Of a stretch of DNA of 64,000 nucleotides, positions 28,135 to 43,100 are shown piece after piece. Numbering within the stretch: position 1 is the first letter of the stretch; each line of letters opens with the position of its first letter. This DNA is from Daphnia carinata (lineage: Eukaryota > Arthropoda > Branchiopoda > Diplostraca > Daphniidae), in the NCBI RefSeq assembly GCF_022539665.2, contig NC_081340.1, forward strand, positions 1,922,001 to 1,986,000. The letters run 5' to 3'. The notes beneath the pieces are model-generated. The model ran no database searches. It saw only the letters and a list, made by a program, of their open reading frames with translations, and had not been told where the DNA came from. Both the position numbers and the translations under genes were made by a program.

Positions 28135-31100
28135 ATGAAAACGTCAATTTGGGAGTTCTCAGTGGGACTTTGCGTCTATTTTTTTGCCAACTTTACACAG
28201 GCCACCTTTCGCGATGACCCCAATGTTCTTGTCACTTTGCTCGTCAGAAATAAAGCCCACACACTACCGTATTTCTTAAAACTCTTTGAAGAGTTGGACT
28301 ACCCCAAAAATAGATTGACCCTATGGTAAAGTGAAGGTTATTATCATGAAACTTTAAAATGTTTTTTTTTGTTCATTTTGCCTCATTTTTTTTCCATCCT
28401 TTTCTTCCTAAGAGTTTTGACAACTTATTCTGTAAAGTTTTTTCTTTCAACGTTCTGGTGGGTTGTTTTTGACATACAAATGCCATTGCCCTAGGTGAAG
28501 GTGAAACTTACTTTTATCGAGACCTATTTAAGCTTTCTAGAACTCCGGTTAAGGCTCACATGCTTTGTGTGGTGGAAGAAATAATTTCAGTTGGTCCCAA
28601 CGTTTCCTTTGTCCCACCTGAAAAAATTATTCCCACAGACAAAATAAATATAAAAAAAACTTCTTCTTGTAATCTTTCTTCGTGGTGTTTTAATAATGCA
28701 ATAATGTACATGGAACAATGTGATTCAAAATGACAAAACTTAATAATGATTTTGTCAACATGCCACTAACAGGATCAAGAGCGATCAAAATCAAGACAAG
28801 AGTCTGGAGATTATGAACAAATGGATTGCTTCTGTAGAAAATTCATATCACCACATTTATCACGAGCTGACTTCCTCCCCTTCCGTAGCTGACGATAAAA
28901 TCCCAACAAATTGGACTCAGGAGCGATTCAAGCACATAATCAATTTGAGGGAAGAAGCCCTAAATAAAGGGCGAGAACTCTGGGCCGATTTTGTTTGGGT
29001 AAATTGCTTGATTTACGCACACGAATCAAATTAGGAATTTTTTTTTACGTGACACATCAACGTAAAATTTCTGCTTTGTCGAGATGATTACTAACGCCCT
29101 TCAACTGAAGTTTGTAGACTGTGATGTTTTCCTGACCAACAACCAAACGCTGAAGACTATGGTCAACACTAATTACCCCGTTGTGGCGCCAATGTTGGAC
29201 ACACTGAGCTTGTACTCCAATTATTGGTGTGGCATGGGCCTCGATTACTACTATCGACGAACTGACGAGTACAAACCGATCCGCGAAAGGGAAAATAAAG
29301 CCTGTCATCGAGTCATCGTCGTCCATTCGTGTTTCTTAATAGATCTGCGTCAGGTAGAATCTCAACGTCTCACGTTCAAACCTGAGAACATTAAGGGGTA
29401 CAACGGTCCCCATGACGATGTCATCACCTTCGCCATCTCCGGATTTTGGACTGGTAACTGAAAAAAAAAAAAAAATGTGACGTGTCACTCGCATAACAAA
29501 ATATACGCTTCGTGACCGTGTATGTTAAAATAAACTTTGGCGTTTCTCTTTTTGTTTATTCAGATGTCCCAGTGTACATTTGCAATCAAATCAAGTTCGG
29601 CTATCTTCTGTCGCCGCTAGACGAAAGTCAAACGATCCAAGATGACTACGCCCAGTTGACCAACATCATGCTAGAAGCTTCCGGTAATTCTTTCCTCCAT
29701 CTTTAATATAATAATTTATTTTTTATTTTTTGAGTTTTAATAATGCCATTTCTTTTCAAAGTGGATTTCCCTCCGATGACCCCTCACCAGCAGCTAACAG
29801 AATACGTAACGCCACCTGCCAAAAGCACGCTCGGATTTGACGAAATCTTCCTGATCAATTTGGAGCGCCGTCCGGAACGACGTGCACGCATGGAATGGTC
29901 CATGAATCAGCTCGGCCTCAAGCACAAATTAATCAACGCCGTGGATGGAAAGTAAGACATTTCTTTTTTTTTTTTTTTTTTTTTTTTCTTTCGTCCGTCA
30001 ACTAATAACTACTGGCAGCGGCCTGTCAACGACAGAGATTATCTCTCTCGGCTATAGTAAACAAACAAAAAAGACATGTATTACATCGATACTGCATGCC
30101 CCGATTGGTTGATGCAACAAGGAAAGCAAGGAGTGAGGGAAAGGAGGTTGAATGTTACGCTCGTTTTTTTGTTATCGGTGCCGTCAAAAACACTTCGCTG
30201 CGACATCCATTAAGGAACCGAGTATACGAAAACAAAGAAAAATTAGACCAGCATAAAATTTGGGATTCCGCTTGAAACGTGTGCAACAAACACACTAACC
30301 GTGAAAGCGTCGCCATTTATGGCCATTGCTCGATTAAATATTGTCACATTATTCACGCGCGAGTTGGTCTCTTGAACGCTAACCAGGTCGATTGCTGTAT
30401 ATGTTTATCTCGGTATCGAGTGTTGTTGGTGTGTGCTGCGATGAATCGCTTCCCCCATTTCTTTTTTTGTTTAAACCAACTGTCGTGTGTTTGCGTAATG
30501 TACGGGGATTGAAAATGGCGCTGCGTCCGCTTTATCCATCGACGCGTTCAGCGTCACGTTGATCAACGATGACGGCCGTTTGGTGGGACGCTTCGACTAA
30601 CCCGTTGCTATTTGCGCGATTGATTTTCGGTTGGTTGAACCGTATGGAGCGTCGTGTTTGAATTGATGGGTGATTATGTATGGTCGAATGGGCCATTGAA
30701 TTGTTGCCGAGCAGGAGACTGCGATTAAAATGAACCATCGTGCCGTCGTCGTCGGGTCCGCCACCTTCCCCACCGCCCCACCAGCGGCAGCGCGGGAACC
30801 ATTTGGACAGCACCTGATAGCGCATCCGATGGAAAGCCACTTTGAAGTCTTTCATGCGCGCCGTGTAGATAATAGGATCGAGGAACGATTTGAGAACGAT
30901 CAGGCTGTTGACTGTGATGCCGATAGGCAGCGTCACAATCGGTTCGAGGCTTTCAAAAGTCACGATGCAATCCTTGCAATAAACGATGAACCAAATGACA
31001 GCCGGCATCCAGCCCAGAATGAAAGTGCCGACAATCAGCAGCGTCGTGATGATGGCCTATCACAAAATTTTTTTTTTTCGTTTTAAATCAGCATTTTTTT

Positions 31101-34100
31101 TGCATAATTGGGGAACATAAATGCGTCACCTTGACGTTTCTGTTGACGGCGTTGTTGCTATGATCGATGCTCTCCGAATTGGCGGACACGGAGCAGTTGT
31201 TACGCTGGCGGTGGAATGACGTCGATTTACCACTTGGTGGTAGCCGTTGTCCCGGCGAAACGGACGGCGGATGAGACGGGTAACGCAAACTGGTTGTCGT
31301 TTCCATGACGACCGTGCTGTGCGCCCTCGTCGAGGAGACGGGCGTCATATGTCGTGCCATGGATCCGTGTTGAATCAAGGCCCGGCGATTGGCCTGATGC
31401 CGCCGAATGATGATGAAAATGTGACCGTAAATGAGGATCATGAAGAAAAGTGGAGCGAAGAAGAAGCTGGCGTACTGGCCACGGAATCGCAGTTCGCCGA
31501 TGAAATCCGTCTTGCATCTTTGAGACTTTTTTTTTAGGAAAATGAATTTTTTAAAATCATATCCCAATTTTCGTAAATTTGATTCGACGTCGAAATTGCG
31601 CTTACCTGAAATCCTTGATTTTCAATCGATGAAAAGTAGGCGAACAACGCGGCGTTGGGGACGATCCACAGGACGGCCATGCAGACGCTAGCCGCTCGTT
31701 TCGTCATGATGGCTATGTTTGCATTTTTTTTTTTTTAAAACAAACAAAGGCAGTATGGTCGTTCATATTAGCTCTACGATTTTCATTTTTGTTATCTACT
31801 TGTTTTGTTTTTTCTACAGCGACGCACAAAAAAATAGGCTTTTGTTATTATTGACGGTGGGGGTAGTTATTAGTAGAAGCAAATCAGCTGCAAGTACCAC
31901 GCACTCGTTTGTTTCGCAATTGACACTTTGAGAATGGCAGTCTTACTTACCGGCATAATGTAGCGGTCGGGCGATGCCGATGTAGTGGTTGACAGCCAGG
32001 GCCAATAAGTGAAGAACAGTGACGATGACGGCGGCCATTCGGATGGCTTCGAGGACGAGCATACTGCACGGTCCCCAATCCGGTATGTGCACGTTGTAGA
32101 CTTTGGGTAGTAAACTATTATTGAGATAGGAGAACAATAAAAAAAAAAAAAAGAAACAAACCCAAAATTGGACATCACTCGTCGATACGGCATTTTTTTT
32201 TTAGCGCACACGTGGGGGTTGTTAAACAAAACAAAAAGAAGTGCTATATTTAGCTGCTACTTGTTACTTTTTTTATGTTCGGACTTGTTACGCTTGTTTG
32301 TTTTGTCTACTTTTGATATCGACGTGTCGCCATAGGTGGCCATATTATTTTCGTGCCCACTTTCAAATGGAGTTCTAACGGCTAGGCAAATTTTGGATTG
32401 GCTTTTGGCGTTAACCAACTGCCAATGTTTTTTATTCTCGGTAGCACTTTGCGGACATGTAAGCTAGACGTAAAAAAAATCGATACGTTTCGTAATAATC
32501 ACCGCAATTTCATTCATTTCGATCGAGAATGGATACTTTTTAATGTACATCTCGTGTTTTCTTTCACTTTCGTATCGTATACGTAACGCAGGCCACTAGG
32601 TAATCCGACAACAATGACCGTATATGAAGCCATGATCCGCTTCTCTTCTTTCATGTGCTCGTCTGTGTAAACCTTTCGTGCGGATAAACGTCAATATGGA
32701 CAGCACACACGCATTTCGTTCAAACAAAAAGAAGAAAAAAAACTAGATATGATACTTGGCTTTCGTCAGAGTGCGTCCCGCATCCCCCCCCCCTCTTTTG
32801 TGTCGTCCTAATGGATTGCGCGAACATGAAAATGTTCAATTTTTTTCCCTTCTCGTCGTAACATCCATATCTCTTTTCACGCAGCCAGTCTTGTTAATTG
32901 GATCATCATTCGATTCCCATCCAGCACTAATGGAATCGAACAGTCCCACTTCTCATGTTTCGCATCCTTCATTTTCTTCCCTTATCTCGTTCCTGTGTGT
33001 GTCTGTGTGTGTGCGCTATCCCAAAGACGTTGTAACGAGCGTTACAGTGTCTTGTTAGACGAATGATCTCGCCAAGGTTGAAATCGTATGTTCAATATCG
33101 GTGATAACTCGCGTACTTAATGCTTCCCAAGTATTGAGTTGCCCCAAAGCGGGGCAACCCCATCCCCAACGACTTCATTAGCCAATGCTCGACGATGGAA
33201 ATGTAAATAAAACATGTCTCGTTAAATGGAAAATATTCCCGTGTTTGACACGAAATCAAATGAGCTGTCAAATGTAGACGTCATTCAACGATTTTTTACC
33301 TGTTGAAAACGAGCCCGAGTCCGACTGTTAATGAAGCCACGGCATCGGCAGCGGCCAGACTCAAACTGAAGTACATGGTGGGCGTTAGCGGCCGACGCAT
33401 CCATCTGGCCGCGATGACGATAAAAACGTTGACGAAGAACGTCAGGGCGCAGAAGAATATCAAGACCGGTGTCCACGTCTGGTAAATTTCCGTTATGTTT
33501 TGAATTGAAGAATCCGGCACTTGATCATCTGCGATTTCACTCACGTCCGAAGAGCCCGCCATCACCATGTTATTGCAATTACCAAGGGCGTGACTAGCGT
33601 TGAACCACAAACACGGCCACATCTCGCCATCTCTGCTTTCCAATCCGGGTGGAGATGGCGAGGCGGACGACCACATTTCCATTTGATTTTCTTGTTTTCT
33701 TTGATTTCCTTTTGTTTTTGTTCGGCACCGATTTCGAACTACATTGAAGCGCGAAGTAAATTTTTGGACTTTGATGAATGATTTTAAGATGTCGGGGGGG
33801 GGGGGGATTTCTTGTTGTTTTGAAACTCCACTGATGGTTTGTTATTGAGAGAGGAGAGTCAATGCGCTTCTAGTTGGAAAGAAACCTGTCCGTCTTTTGA
33901 GGGCTATCACTGCGTTTTGTTGGTTAGTGGTTGGATGTTGCGTCTCTCTGTTCGGTGAGTCGTTTCTCTCGTCGCGAATCTCCTTCTACCGCCCACACTC
34001 GGTGTGGCCGCTCCTCTCCACGCAATCTTCCTGTCCGATGCTGGCCGTTTTCCCTCCTGGGGCGGGAACAAACATCTGTACCTTTACAAATATTCTCTAT

Positions 34101-37100
34101 CGTGGCCGGGATGACGGCGCAAAGCCGAGCGCATGCCCAACGCTCTTCATTTCCAAATTTAAAATAAAAGCGAAAATTCTTTTTTTTATTTTATTTTTCG
34201 TAAATAACTTTATTTACATTTTTTTCCCCCTTCTCTTAGTCTATTGCAGTGATTTACAATCCTAAATAGGTGTGTTTTATTTATTGATTTTATTTCGTAT
34301 GCATATTAAAAGAAAAATGGTTTCTTATCATCTTGACTCTAGAAATGACCTCCCACCTTGTTGTGTATACAATTCCGGCCTAATAGCTTTTCCCCATTGG
34401 CGGAGAACATTTTTTTTTTCTTTAACATCGGCTTCTGTTTGCATCGCCATTGTGACGGCATAGGCTAATGCTTAATTTTTTTTTTTTTTTCATAAATAAA
34501 GAGAATCCTTTCAAGTCCTTAAAGCCTTGCCAAAAACCTGCGCATTCCATTGTGTTCCGAGTTAACAATAGTCTGGCAGCAACAGTGCTGATGCAATAGG
34601 CCTCTTGTATTATATCCGCATACGGAACTGAGAACCAATTCAATATCCTTTTATTTTGCCCCCTTACGGCCGTGTTTCATTTCGCCGCCCGTTATCGACC
34701 TTATCGGCCATCATTTTTTTTTTTTTTTAGATGTCCCATCATGTTTTTCTTTTGCAAAGTGTTGCTCTCTTCTTCCCAGCTAAAATCAGAGGGCACTCGA
34801 TAAATCTCTCACTGGATGAACGCGAGCCCCGTGAGCGTTCTGACGGTGTCACGTCAATCAGCGAATAACTCAATGCACGCGTCTTTTGTTAGCTAGCGCC
34901 TTGAACATGTCAAATGGAAATGTCGAGAGTCCGTTTTTCTAAATAGCATTTGGAATCCATTTGCAACTCCGCTATCGCGCGTCGATGTCGGGGACAAATA
35001 GAAAGGGGAAGCCATGACGAATGGAACGAAATTATTTCCATCAATTGCCGTTCTCTTTTATTTTTGGATGCATTTTTTATTTGAAAGCTATTGAACCCGT
35101 TTGGAATTGTCCTGTGATGTTTGGCTGTTGTGAAGCGCCATTTTCCTTCAAAGCGTGTTTTATGTGAACTTCCATCTTTGTTTTCTTCAATCGCATCAAA
35201 CTTGGATGGAACATCGTGAAGTCTATTTTAGAAGTTTAATTCTATTTTGTGCATATGTGTGCACTACCCGACGCTCGCGTTGATGAAAGATTGCTTTTGT
35301 TATGACTTTAACTTTTATGGATGAAACTTGTTGTTTCGGCGAACTTGTCCAAAGCGATGCCGACCCGATAATTAGGTATGCCATTACTCTATGTAATGTC
35401 GTCGCGCACATACAAACATTTTCATTTGGCAAAACGAGGAGGTCTACAAATTGTTAAAGAGAGACCCGTCCTCGTGTGTGATTCAATTCTATTGAATTCG
35501 ATTGTTGATGACCACGCTTTTCTCTGCATAGCTTACATCACTCGAGCAACTCAAACTGGACGTAGGGCTGCGGTTGTTGACGTGAATCTAACGGCTGCGA
35601 TACACAATCGGTTGCCGGGCAGATTACTGAACTGGCGTGATTCTATTATATATGCCACATATATTTTCAGAATTCTTTTTTATTTATCCCTCGTTTTGCA
35701 GTTGACGATGCCGAATCTATAAACGGCCTTGTTCGTGCACACACGTATAGCCTTTTGTCCTGTTATGGTCTTAAAAGCGTTGTCGGCTTTTTCTCGCACA
35801 AGAAAAATGGGAAAGAAAAACAGCACCTTAAAAAGCAACATTTCGGTTTGCTCATTCTGTTTGCTTTATTTGCATTTCCAGTTAGCGAATATATGCCGAA
35901 TCACCAATATACCGTCCGACCTTTTTGTGAGTACGAGTTGCGTATCGTTTGGATAGAGGTGCAGTCCGATTTGTGGGAAGTTTAACAGGATTGAATCGAA
36001 GATGGCGCGTAAATTTTCGAACTGACCGCCTGTTGTTTATAACGCTAACGCAGCTGTTGAACGACGCCTGATTTAAAAAAGCGTCGTATCTTGGCGACAC
36101 CTGGTTTGTTTATCATCAATCATTTTGTTTTTCATCGTAAAAAACAAAACAAAATCGAACGACATCTTCGCTATTTCCGTCAATTTTTATCCACCAATAA
36201 AAAGAAAGAAAAAAATAGATAACACTAATATTTAATGCCCGTTTTATTGCTTTACACCAAAGGAATGTTAAACTTCTTCGTACCGCAACTGCGTCGTAGA
36301 GTTCGATGGAAAAAAAAAAGAAAAGAAAGGGAACTGGGATTTTTTTCGCTGTGGGTCCATCTAAACAAACTTTGTTTTCTTTCACTTTTTTTTTTTTATT
36401 TACCGAGTTGTTTTTTCATTACATCGACGTTGTGTAGTCTGGGGTTCTAGACTCTATATGTGTGGGCGCGTTATATTCAAACCTTTCCCCCAACGGCCGT
36501 CACCCAAGAAATAAGTTCTTCCTTCCGTTTTTTTTTTTTTTTGCGCTGCGTTTATAGATATATATATATATACCGGACCTTGCAGCAATGCGTAAGCTGA
36601 AATTGGAGTCACTGGGGTCGGTTTTCCATTTTTTATTGTATTACAAATAAATACATAATAATAGCAAAAATATCAGGAATAAAAGAAAAAGTCGAAATAC
36701 AAAGAAGAAACGCAGGAGTTTATCACGCAACAATGACAATCATGTTTAATAAAATATCGAAGCTGACAGGAATGCCAGTCTATAACTGAGGGTCGATATT
36801 ACAGAGCTACAAAACAAACGTACCGATTCAGTACACAGATCGTGATTTTTAGATTCGCTCTGTCTTGTTTCATCGTTTTTCTTTTCCACATTGCCGTCTA
36901 CACACTGTCTAGTTTCAAGCGTGCATATTTGATTAGGTATGTGTATAGCGCGTACATGGATCTTCTTCAACCCACCATCTCTCCTCCCCCCTCTCCGGCA
37001 TAATATAATATTTTCATGTATACGTGCTTCTCAACTATGAAACAAGGACTGCATTCTGCAAGCTGTGTTTCTATATCGCCAATCGGCTTACTCACTAATC

Positions 37101-40100
37101 GGCTTTGCCCTTTTTTTTTTTTTCCTATGCTTTTCTGCGTTCTTCTTTATGGTAGCTCGTCGTTGAGCGACAAATTCAGTAGGGCAAGAAGTTTTCTTTT
37201 TTATTCTAGGGCGTTATTACAAGTCAAGTAGGACGGCACGTAATAAATGCGGCCTTCTTTTTTTTACGCTGCCTCAATAGTTCAATCGTTACGAACACCA
37301 AAATTCTTGCTGACGTCGTATAGATACAAAAATTGACGACATGTCTCCATTTTTTTTTTTTTTTTTTTTAACTTTCTGTCGAGAATGTATCGGGAAAAAA
37401 AAGTGAACGGGCAGCTAGAAATGGTCTCGCCCAGCGCTCCCAGTGGCATTGTTGACGTCTGTTGCGTTCGAAACCGAATGTAGAAAAGACCGACAGCAAT
37501 GCCACACGGTCAACAAATCTCGAAAGTACTCCATCCTCTTTTGCTTGTGATTGTTTATACAATAGGTTCCCCTCTTCTTCTTCTGTTGCTGTGCGTAGTG
37601 GCCATCTTTTTCGATTTCGTTTTTTTTTTGCTCTTGAAATATATAAAGAAAAAGATGCACTTCCTTTGATCTCTATCAACGTCTTTGTTGATATCCTTTT
37701 TGCGAGAAAACAAGAGACCCTGACGGGTCCAAAGATTCTTGTTATTATTTTTGTTTCGTATCCTTCTCGTTTGGCGACGCAGAATACGTAACAGATTGTA
37801 TTCAATCTGGCTAGACGCATCGACATTGAGGCGCGTCTAAAGATAAGCAAGAAAACAAAAAAAAAAAAAAAATGTCACGCCATCAGCGTGTGTCTAACAG
37901 ATTTAGACGTCCGTGGAAGAAGTTTAAAAATATAGCCATATCACGTGCGAAAAAGAAAGGCAACCTTGCGTGTATATAGAATACGACGTTTTTACAATGG
38001 AAAGAGGGGGAGCAATATGACGATTCCAAAGAGTATGAATATCTAATATTGTTTGACTACTGCGTTATTCAGACGATTATGAATGAAACAAAAGTCTTTT
38101 GTATGTATATGTTTTCCTTTTTTTTTTTCTCTGTGTGCTTGTGTGTGTAAACAGAAGAAAGAGAAGAACAATATCTAGGCTACCAGTTTTGTATATATAT
38201 ATAGCTTGCACGAGTAGAACTGTACATCCGTTGAAAGGGGTGGGGGCGGAGGAGTGTATAGCGCTCAAGTTATTGTTGGTTTGTTTAAGCATTCTAATAT
38301 GTGTAGTTAACCAGCTGCGGACATGTGTTAGACGCGTTGGCAGCAGTCTATAGTTATTTGTTGAATACTTGTTGATCGAATCGATTCGGAGAAAGTCACC
38401 GCAGCACAAAAAAAAGTCAAGTTTATATGTTTTCATCGGCATGCCCTGAAGACGTTGAATATAAAACCATTACTCAAGGAATTCTCGGAAATCGACTGCA
38501 TAATTGAACAGGGGTGGGGGGGGGGACATGTATGAAAAGAGAGTATATAGGATTTCGCATTCACGCTTTTCAATTATTGATGAAATCCCTCCCTCTATAC
38601 GGGGGAAGGGGCTCTTTATACGTTACGCTTTCCAGCCCCAAAATTGCCTCCAATTTTTATTGCCAGTCATTCATTTGAAACTTTCGTAAATAAACCCAAG
38701 TAAACTCTTCCCCTATAAACACCTTAGATTCATATTTTAATGATTCATCTGTTGTTGGCTCAACTGCATTTTTGTATACCTAAAATCCAAACAGAGAGAT
38801 TGCAGGCGTACTGGACTGTTTTAAATAATGATACGAAAAGTTCACAATGAAAACTACCAACTAATCCCGAAGCTCGTTCCTTTACTTTCGCATCCACTGC
38901 TCTTTATACCCGCCTACGCCTTTATTTTAAATAGTGAAAATGTAATACGCGACGCATTTGCATTTTCATCGAGATGCGTCATAATGGTCTTTAGCCGCAT
39001 CAATTCTTATAGCTTCTTATACGTTCTCCGTGTTATCCTTTAACGCGCTAAACTCGTCTCCGATTTTATGCTTTCCTCCTTAAAACATTTCGTCTTCATT
39101 GGCGTTTGATTAAAGAGCACGTAGTGCCGTCTTCCATTAAAGATTTTATAACCGTCATCACAAACTGCACGATTGCAATGTTGATCCGCTGTGTAGCAAA
39201 ATATGCGAGACACATGTCGTATGCGATTGTGTTGCTAAACTGCCAGCCCAATGTTTAGCCAACTATCCGTTTGCTTTCCATTGTTATGTGCATGTGTCCT
39301 GTACGTACATATCCACAGCATAAACTCGTTAAATAAATATACCAATGAGCCTCATGGTCGTTCAGCAGAGTAACTGGATAAATCTTTCATCTTTGTCGAT
39401 CTTATCGTTTTTGCGTCAATGCATTGAATTTGATGGCCTTTCAGTTGAACGAACTCATTTAGCGTCCGCTTGTTTTGACAATGTACATCTGGATGTTTGG
39501 GGGGAGGGGGGCTGGGTGTAAATGACTGTGTTATTGTTGCTACATAAGTCATGTACGTAAGCCGGGCTTTGTTTATTGAAATGAGCGACATTTATTTGCG
39601 CCTTAGGCGTGAAAAACGATGGCCGGTGCTGCATAGGCCTAACGAACAACGTAGTGCATTATGAAGTTGTTTTATTTTTCTATTTAAAGGAATGGGCGTT
39701 TGCAATCAAAGCCATGACGTAGTCGTTCCCGATGAACGCCAATCAATTTTTTTTTCGTATATTAGCAGTGTTTTTTTTTGTTTTTTTTTTGCACCGTTCG
39801 TCCGGAGTTTGTTTTATCTCATCGTTAAACATTCTCTTTAAAAGATTTTTCTTTTCGTTTTTTTTTTTTTTCGTGTTGAGATCGTCAGATCGTGCCGCTG
39901 TTATGCCCCCCTGACATATTTCGTAGTATGCAAACAGGGCGGCAAGTAGAAAAAAAAAAAACGAACGAATCTAAACAGTTTGATGTGCCGTGCCAAACTG
40001 TCAACAAACTTTGCTCCCCTTTTTCTTTCTTCGACATGTTTTCCAAACGTTGAACTTTGAATTTTCCGGGCGCCTTTTTCCTGAAATTCTTTGCATCGTT

Positions 40101-43100
40101 TGCATTTTTTTTTTTGGAACGGAAACGGGAGGAAGTTTCAAAGTTCCGCCGCCGGATCTCCATAGCGCTAAAGGAAAACACTCGAAACGGACGGGGGCAG
40201 GATGTTGAGGCTCTTTTGTGTATGCACAAAACCGTCTCGATGGATCAGAAGGGAAAACAAAATAAAATAAAAATATAAGGGTTCGTCGTTCGCCTACAGA
40301 TGTCGGTCAAAAGCAGTTCTTGCTATAGGGGCATGTGCGTGTCACGCAACAAAAAGAGAGGGGGCACACTTATATCCATTGGGGCAAAAATAATGCGACT
40401 AACATGACGACGAGTTGTAATACAAACATCTAAACCGGGCGCCATTCTACAACGTATCAACGTGTACTGTAATCTAGAGACACGCCACTTCGCCAATGGG
40501 CAACCACTTGTCCGTTTTGGCATCGGCTTTTGAAAGGGCAAGCTGGCCTGCCTTTGTCGGTCAAAGTAGGTCGTGTGCTATATATATATTTGATCGTTTA
40601 TAGGCCATTGCACAAGCGCTAATGGATGAAGCACTTGGATAAATTGAATGCCACCAGCCGTTTTTTCGTTCCGCAAAGAAGGAGAGGAAAAAAAAAAGGA
40701 CGGTTTTATTAGACAGTCAGCGAGTACGCGTATCGGCACGACAGGAAAAGTTATCCTCAATACAGCCCTCCCTCCTGGCCATTTGATTCTCATTAGGCTT
40801 CCTGCCTGGCCGGTGTAAACTTTATTCGGCAATGTGTAGACTGCTGAATCAAATGCTTTTATCAAAATCCCCCGGCCCCCCCTTTTTTTTAAGGGCGTGA
40901 TGTATAAGGGTCGACGAGGATTCTATTTTGTATGGAACGATGGCAACTGAATACTGGTGTTTTTTTTTATCAAATTAATTTAAACAATGTTTATGGCCGT
41001 CTGTCGTTTTATAGCACTCGTAGCATCGCGGAAAATGGCAATGTTGCTATTTTATGTGCTACACACTAAATTAGATAGCCTGTACCACATTTTGCGAGTA
41101 TAGATTGTCTACTCATTAGTGCACATCTTCTCCAAGGGGGGGGGGGGGGATATCTTGCACGATAATGAACGAGATTGCGGAAGAAGTGAAACTCTCGCAT
41201 TGTTCCAATCATACAAGATTTTGGAGAATTCATTACGCATGTTGGAGTTCTTTCTTTTTGTTTACTCGCTACATCTCTAGACTACCTGTCGAGTCTTTCT
41301 ACTTATTTTAAACATTAGAGTTGCAAATCAGCAAAGAAAATGGAATCATTCCTCTTTCTTCCAGTGACTTCAACATTCTCCTCTTTGCTTAATTAAAGAG
41401 CAAGGATATATAAAATATAGACTATGCTAGTTTTGGTATGTAATTTAAATAGAAAACTCTCCGATTCAGGATTTGAATTTAGACAATTTTTAAACGTTTT
41501 CTTCTTTTTTTTTTTTCAATATAAAATGCAACGAAATGCTTGGAAGGAGGAGATTGAAGATGATTGTTAAATGTTTCCAGATTCCACAGTGTGACGAACT
41601 GAAATATTTTGCTCCAAAATGTTGCACCGCATTTTGTTGCGTCCTTATAGAAAACGTAAAAAATCAATTATTGGGTGGAGCTATGTCTTCTGACGTAAAG
41701 AGCCGTATATACAGTTCTATAGCAACAGTGATCGATCCTCCCGGCGGCATATTTCATTCTTCCTATAACGCCCCCTCCCCGCCCCATCCTTTCTATTTCT
41801 TATTGAATTGAAAATGATGAAACGGCAGGAAATGTGACGAAAGCCTATACCGAGTTGATATTATTTTCTATGGAAACATATTTCCTAGACGATAAAAACG
41901 AATACAAGTTTCGTTAGAATCTCCTCTTTTTTATCCTTTTAAAGCTAAAGCCACTCACCTTCGTAGGCGATAATGTCAATTTCTTCATTTTTGCTTTCTC
42001 ACCTGTTCACCGAGTGTGTTCCCTTAGTGCTTCTTTAAGTCGTCTTCTATAACTCACCTCTCTTATTTTTATTAAAAGACACGGTTTTCCACTATCACCC
42101 TCGTCATCGCCTTATATTTTTCCCGAAAGTGATTGAACGAAAAGCCGTGGATACAGCAGCGTTTTTTTTTTTTTTAAATTGTCCACTCAAATAGGGTATG
42201 TACAGAAATGACTTGGGGTTACTCCGGTAGCAGATGAATCAGCCATAACTAAAACCTATAGAAGCTCTTTCTATCTGTGTGTGTTGCTCTTTGATTTTTG
42301 TGCGATGGTTCAGTAACTGCCAATCAATGCAATCCTGGAAACTGAGCTATTACATTTCTCGATAGTTCCTATGAAAAAGTCTTTATGCGTCACAAACATG
42401 ATGTTATAACGAACTGGCAGATCATCTCGCTTCATCGTTGATTCAACGGTTTAGGTTTTTTTTTTTTACACAACCAAATATCTAGTCCGCTCAGTTCCAT
42501 CCTGCCGGTCTTGTTCACCTAACAGAAAATTGATTGACGAAATGATTGGAACACGAGTTGCTTTTAGTTAGTTGATTCTTTCAAGCGAAAACCAAAGAAT
42601 GACAAACTACTAAATTGCATTTTTTGTTTTGTTTTTGTTATTTTCAATTGCAGAACGCTGAATGATTCCTACGTCGCTTCGTTGGGTATTCGCATGCTAC
42701 CGAATTTCGCCGATCCTTACCATCACAGGTACAAAATTAAATGCTGAATTCAAGTTTTAAAAAAAATTTATATATACATATGTACATCATTTATTTTAGG
42801 GCCATGACGATGGGAGAAATTGGCTGCTTCCTGAGCCACTACGCGATTTGGCAAGAGGTACGTTCCAAATCACGGTCACGGTTGCGTGAATGCTCAATTT
42901 TTCAAACCCAATCATCAATTCACTCTTTTCAAACGACACACCAACATTAACCCTCGTCCCAGAAAAAAAAATTCGATTTCCCTTTACACAAAAATCAATT
43001 TGATTATGTTAAGTTTTGTTTCGTAATCCAGTCAGCGAGTCCGCTGACCTTTTTTTTTTTTTTTTTTTCAAAACTTTTACATTTAATCAATCTACTTTCC

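Noticed and set aside
31227-31537. Overlapping open frames on both strands in the GPCR third-loop exon
   Set aside because: Only the frame that continues TM5 and connects to TM6 in phase fits the receptor; the others are shadows of GC-rich codons.
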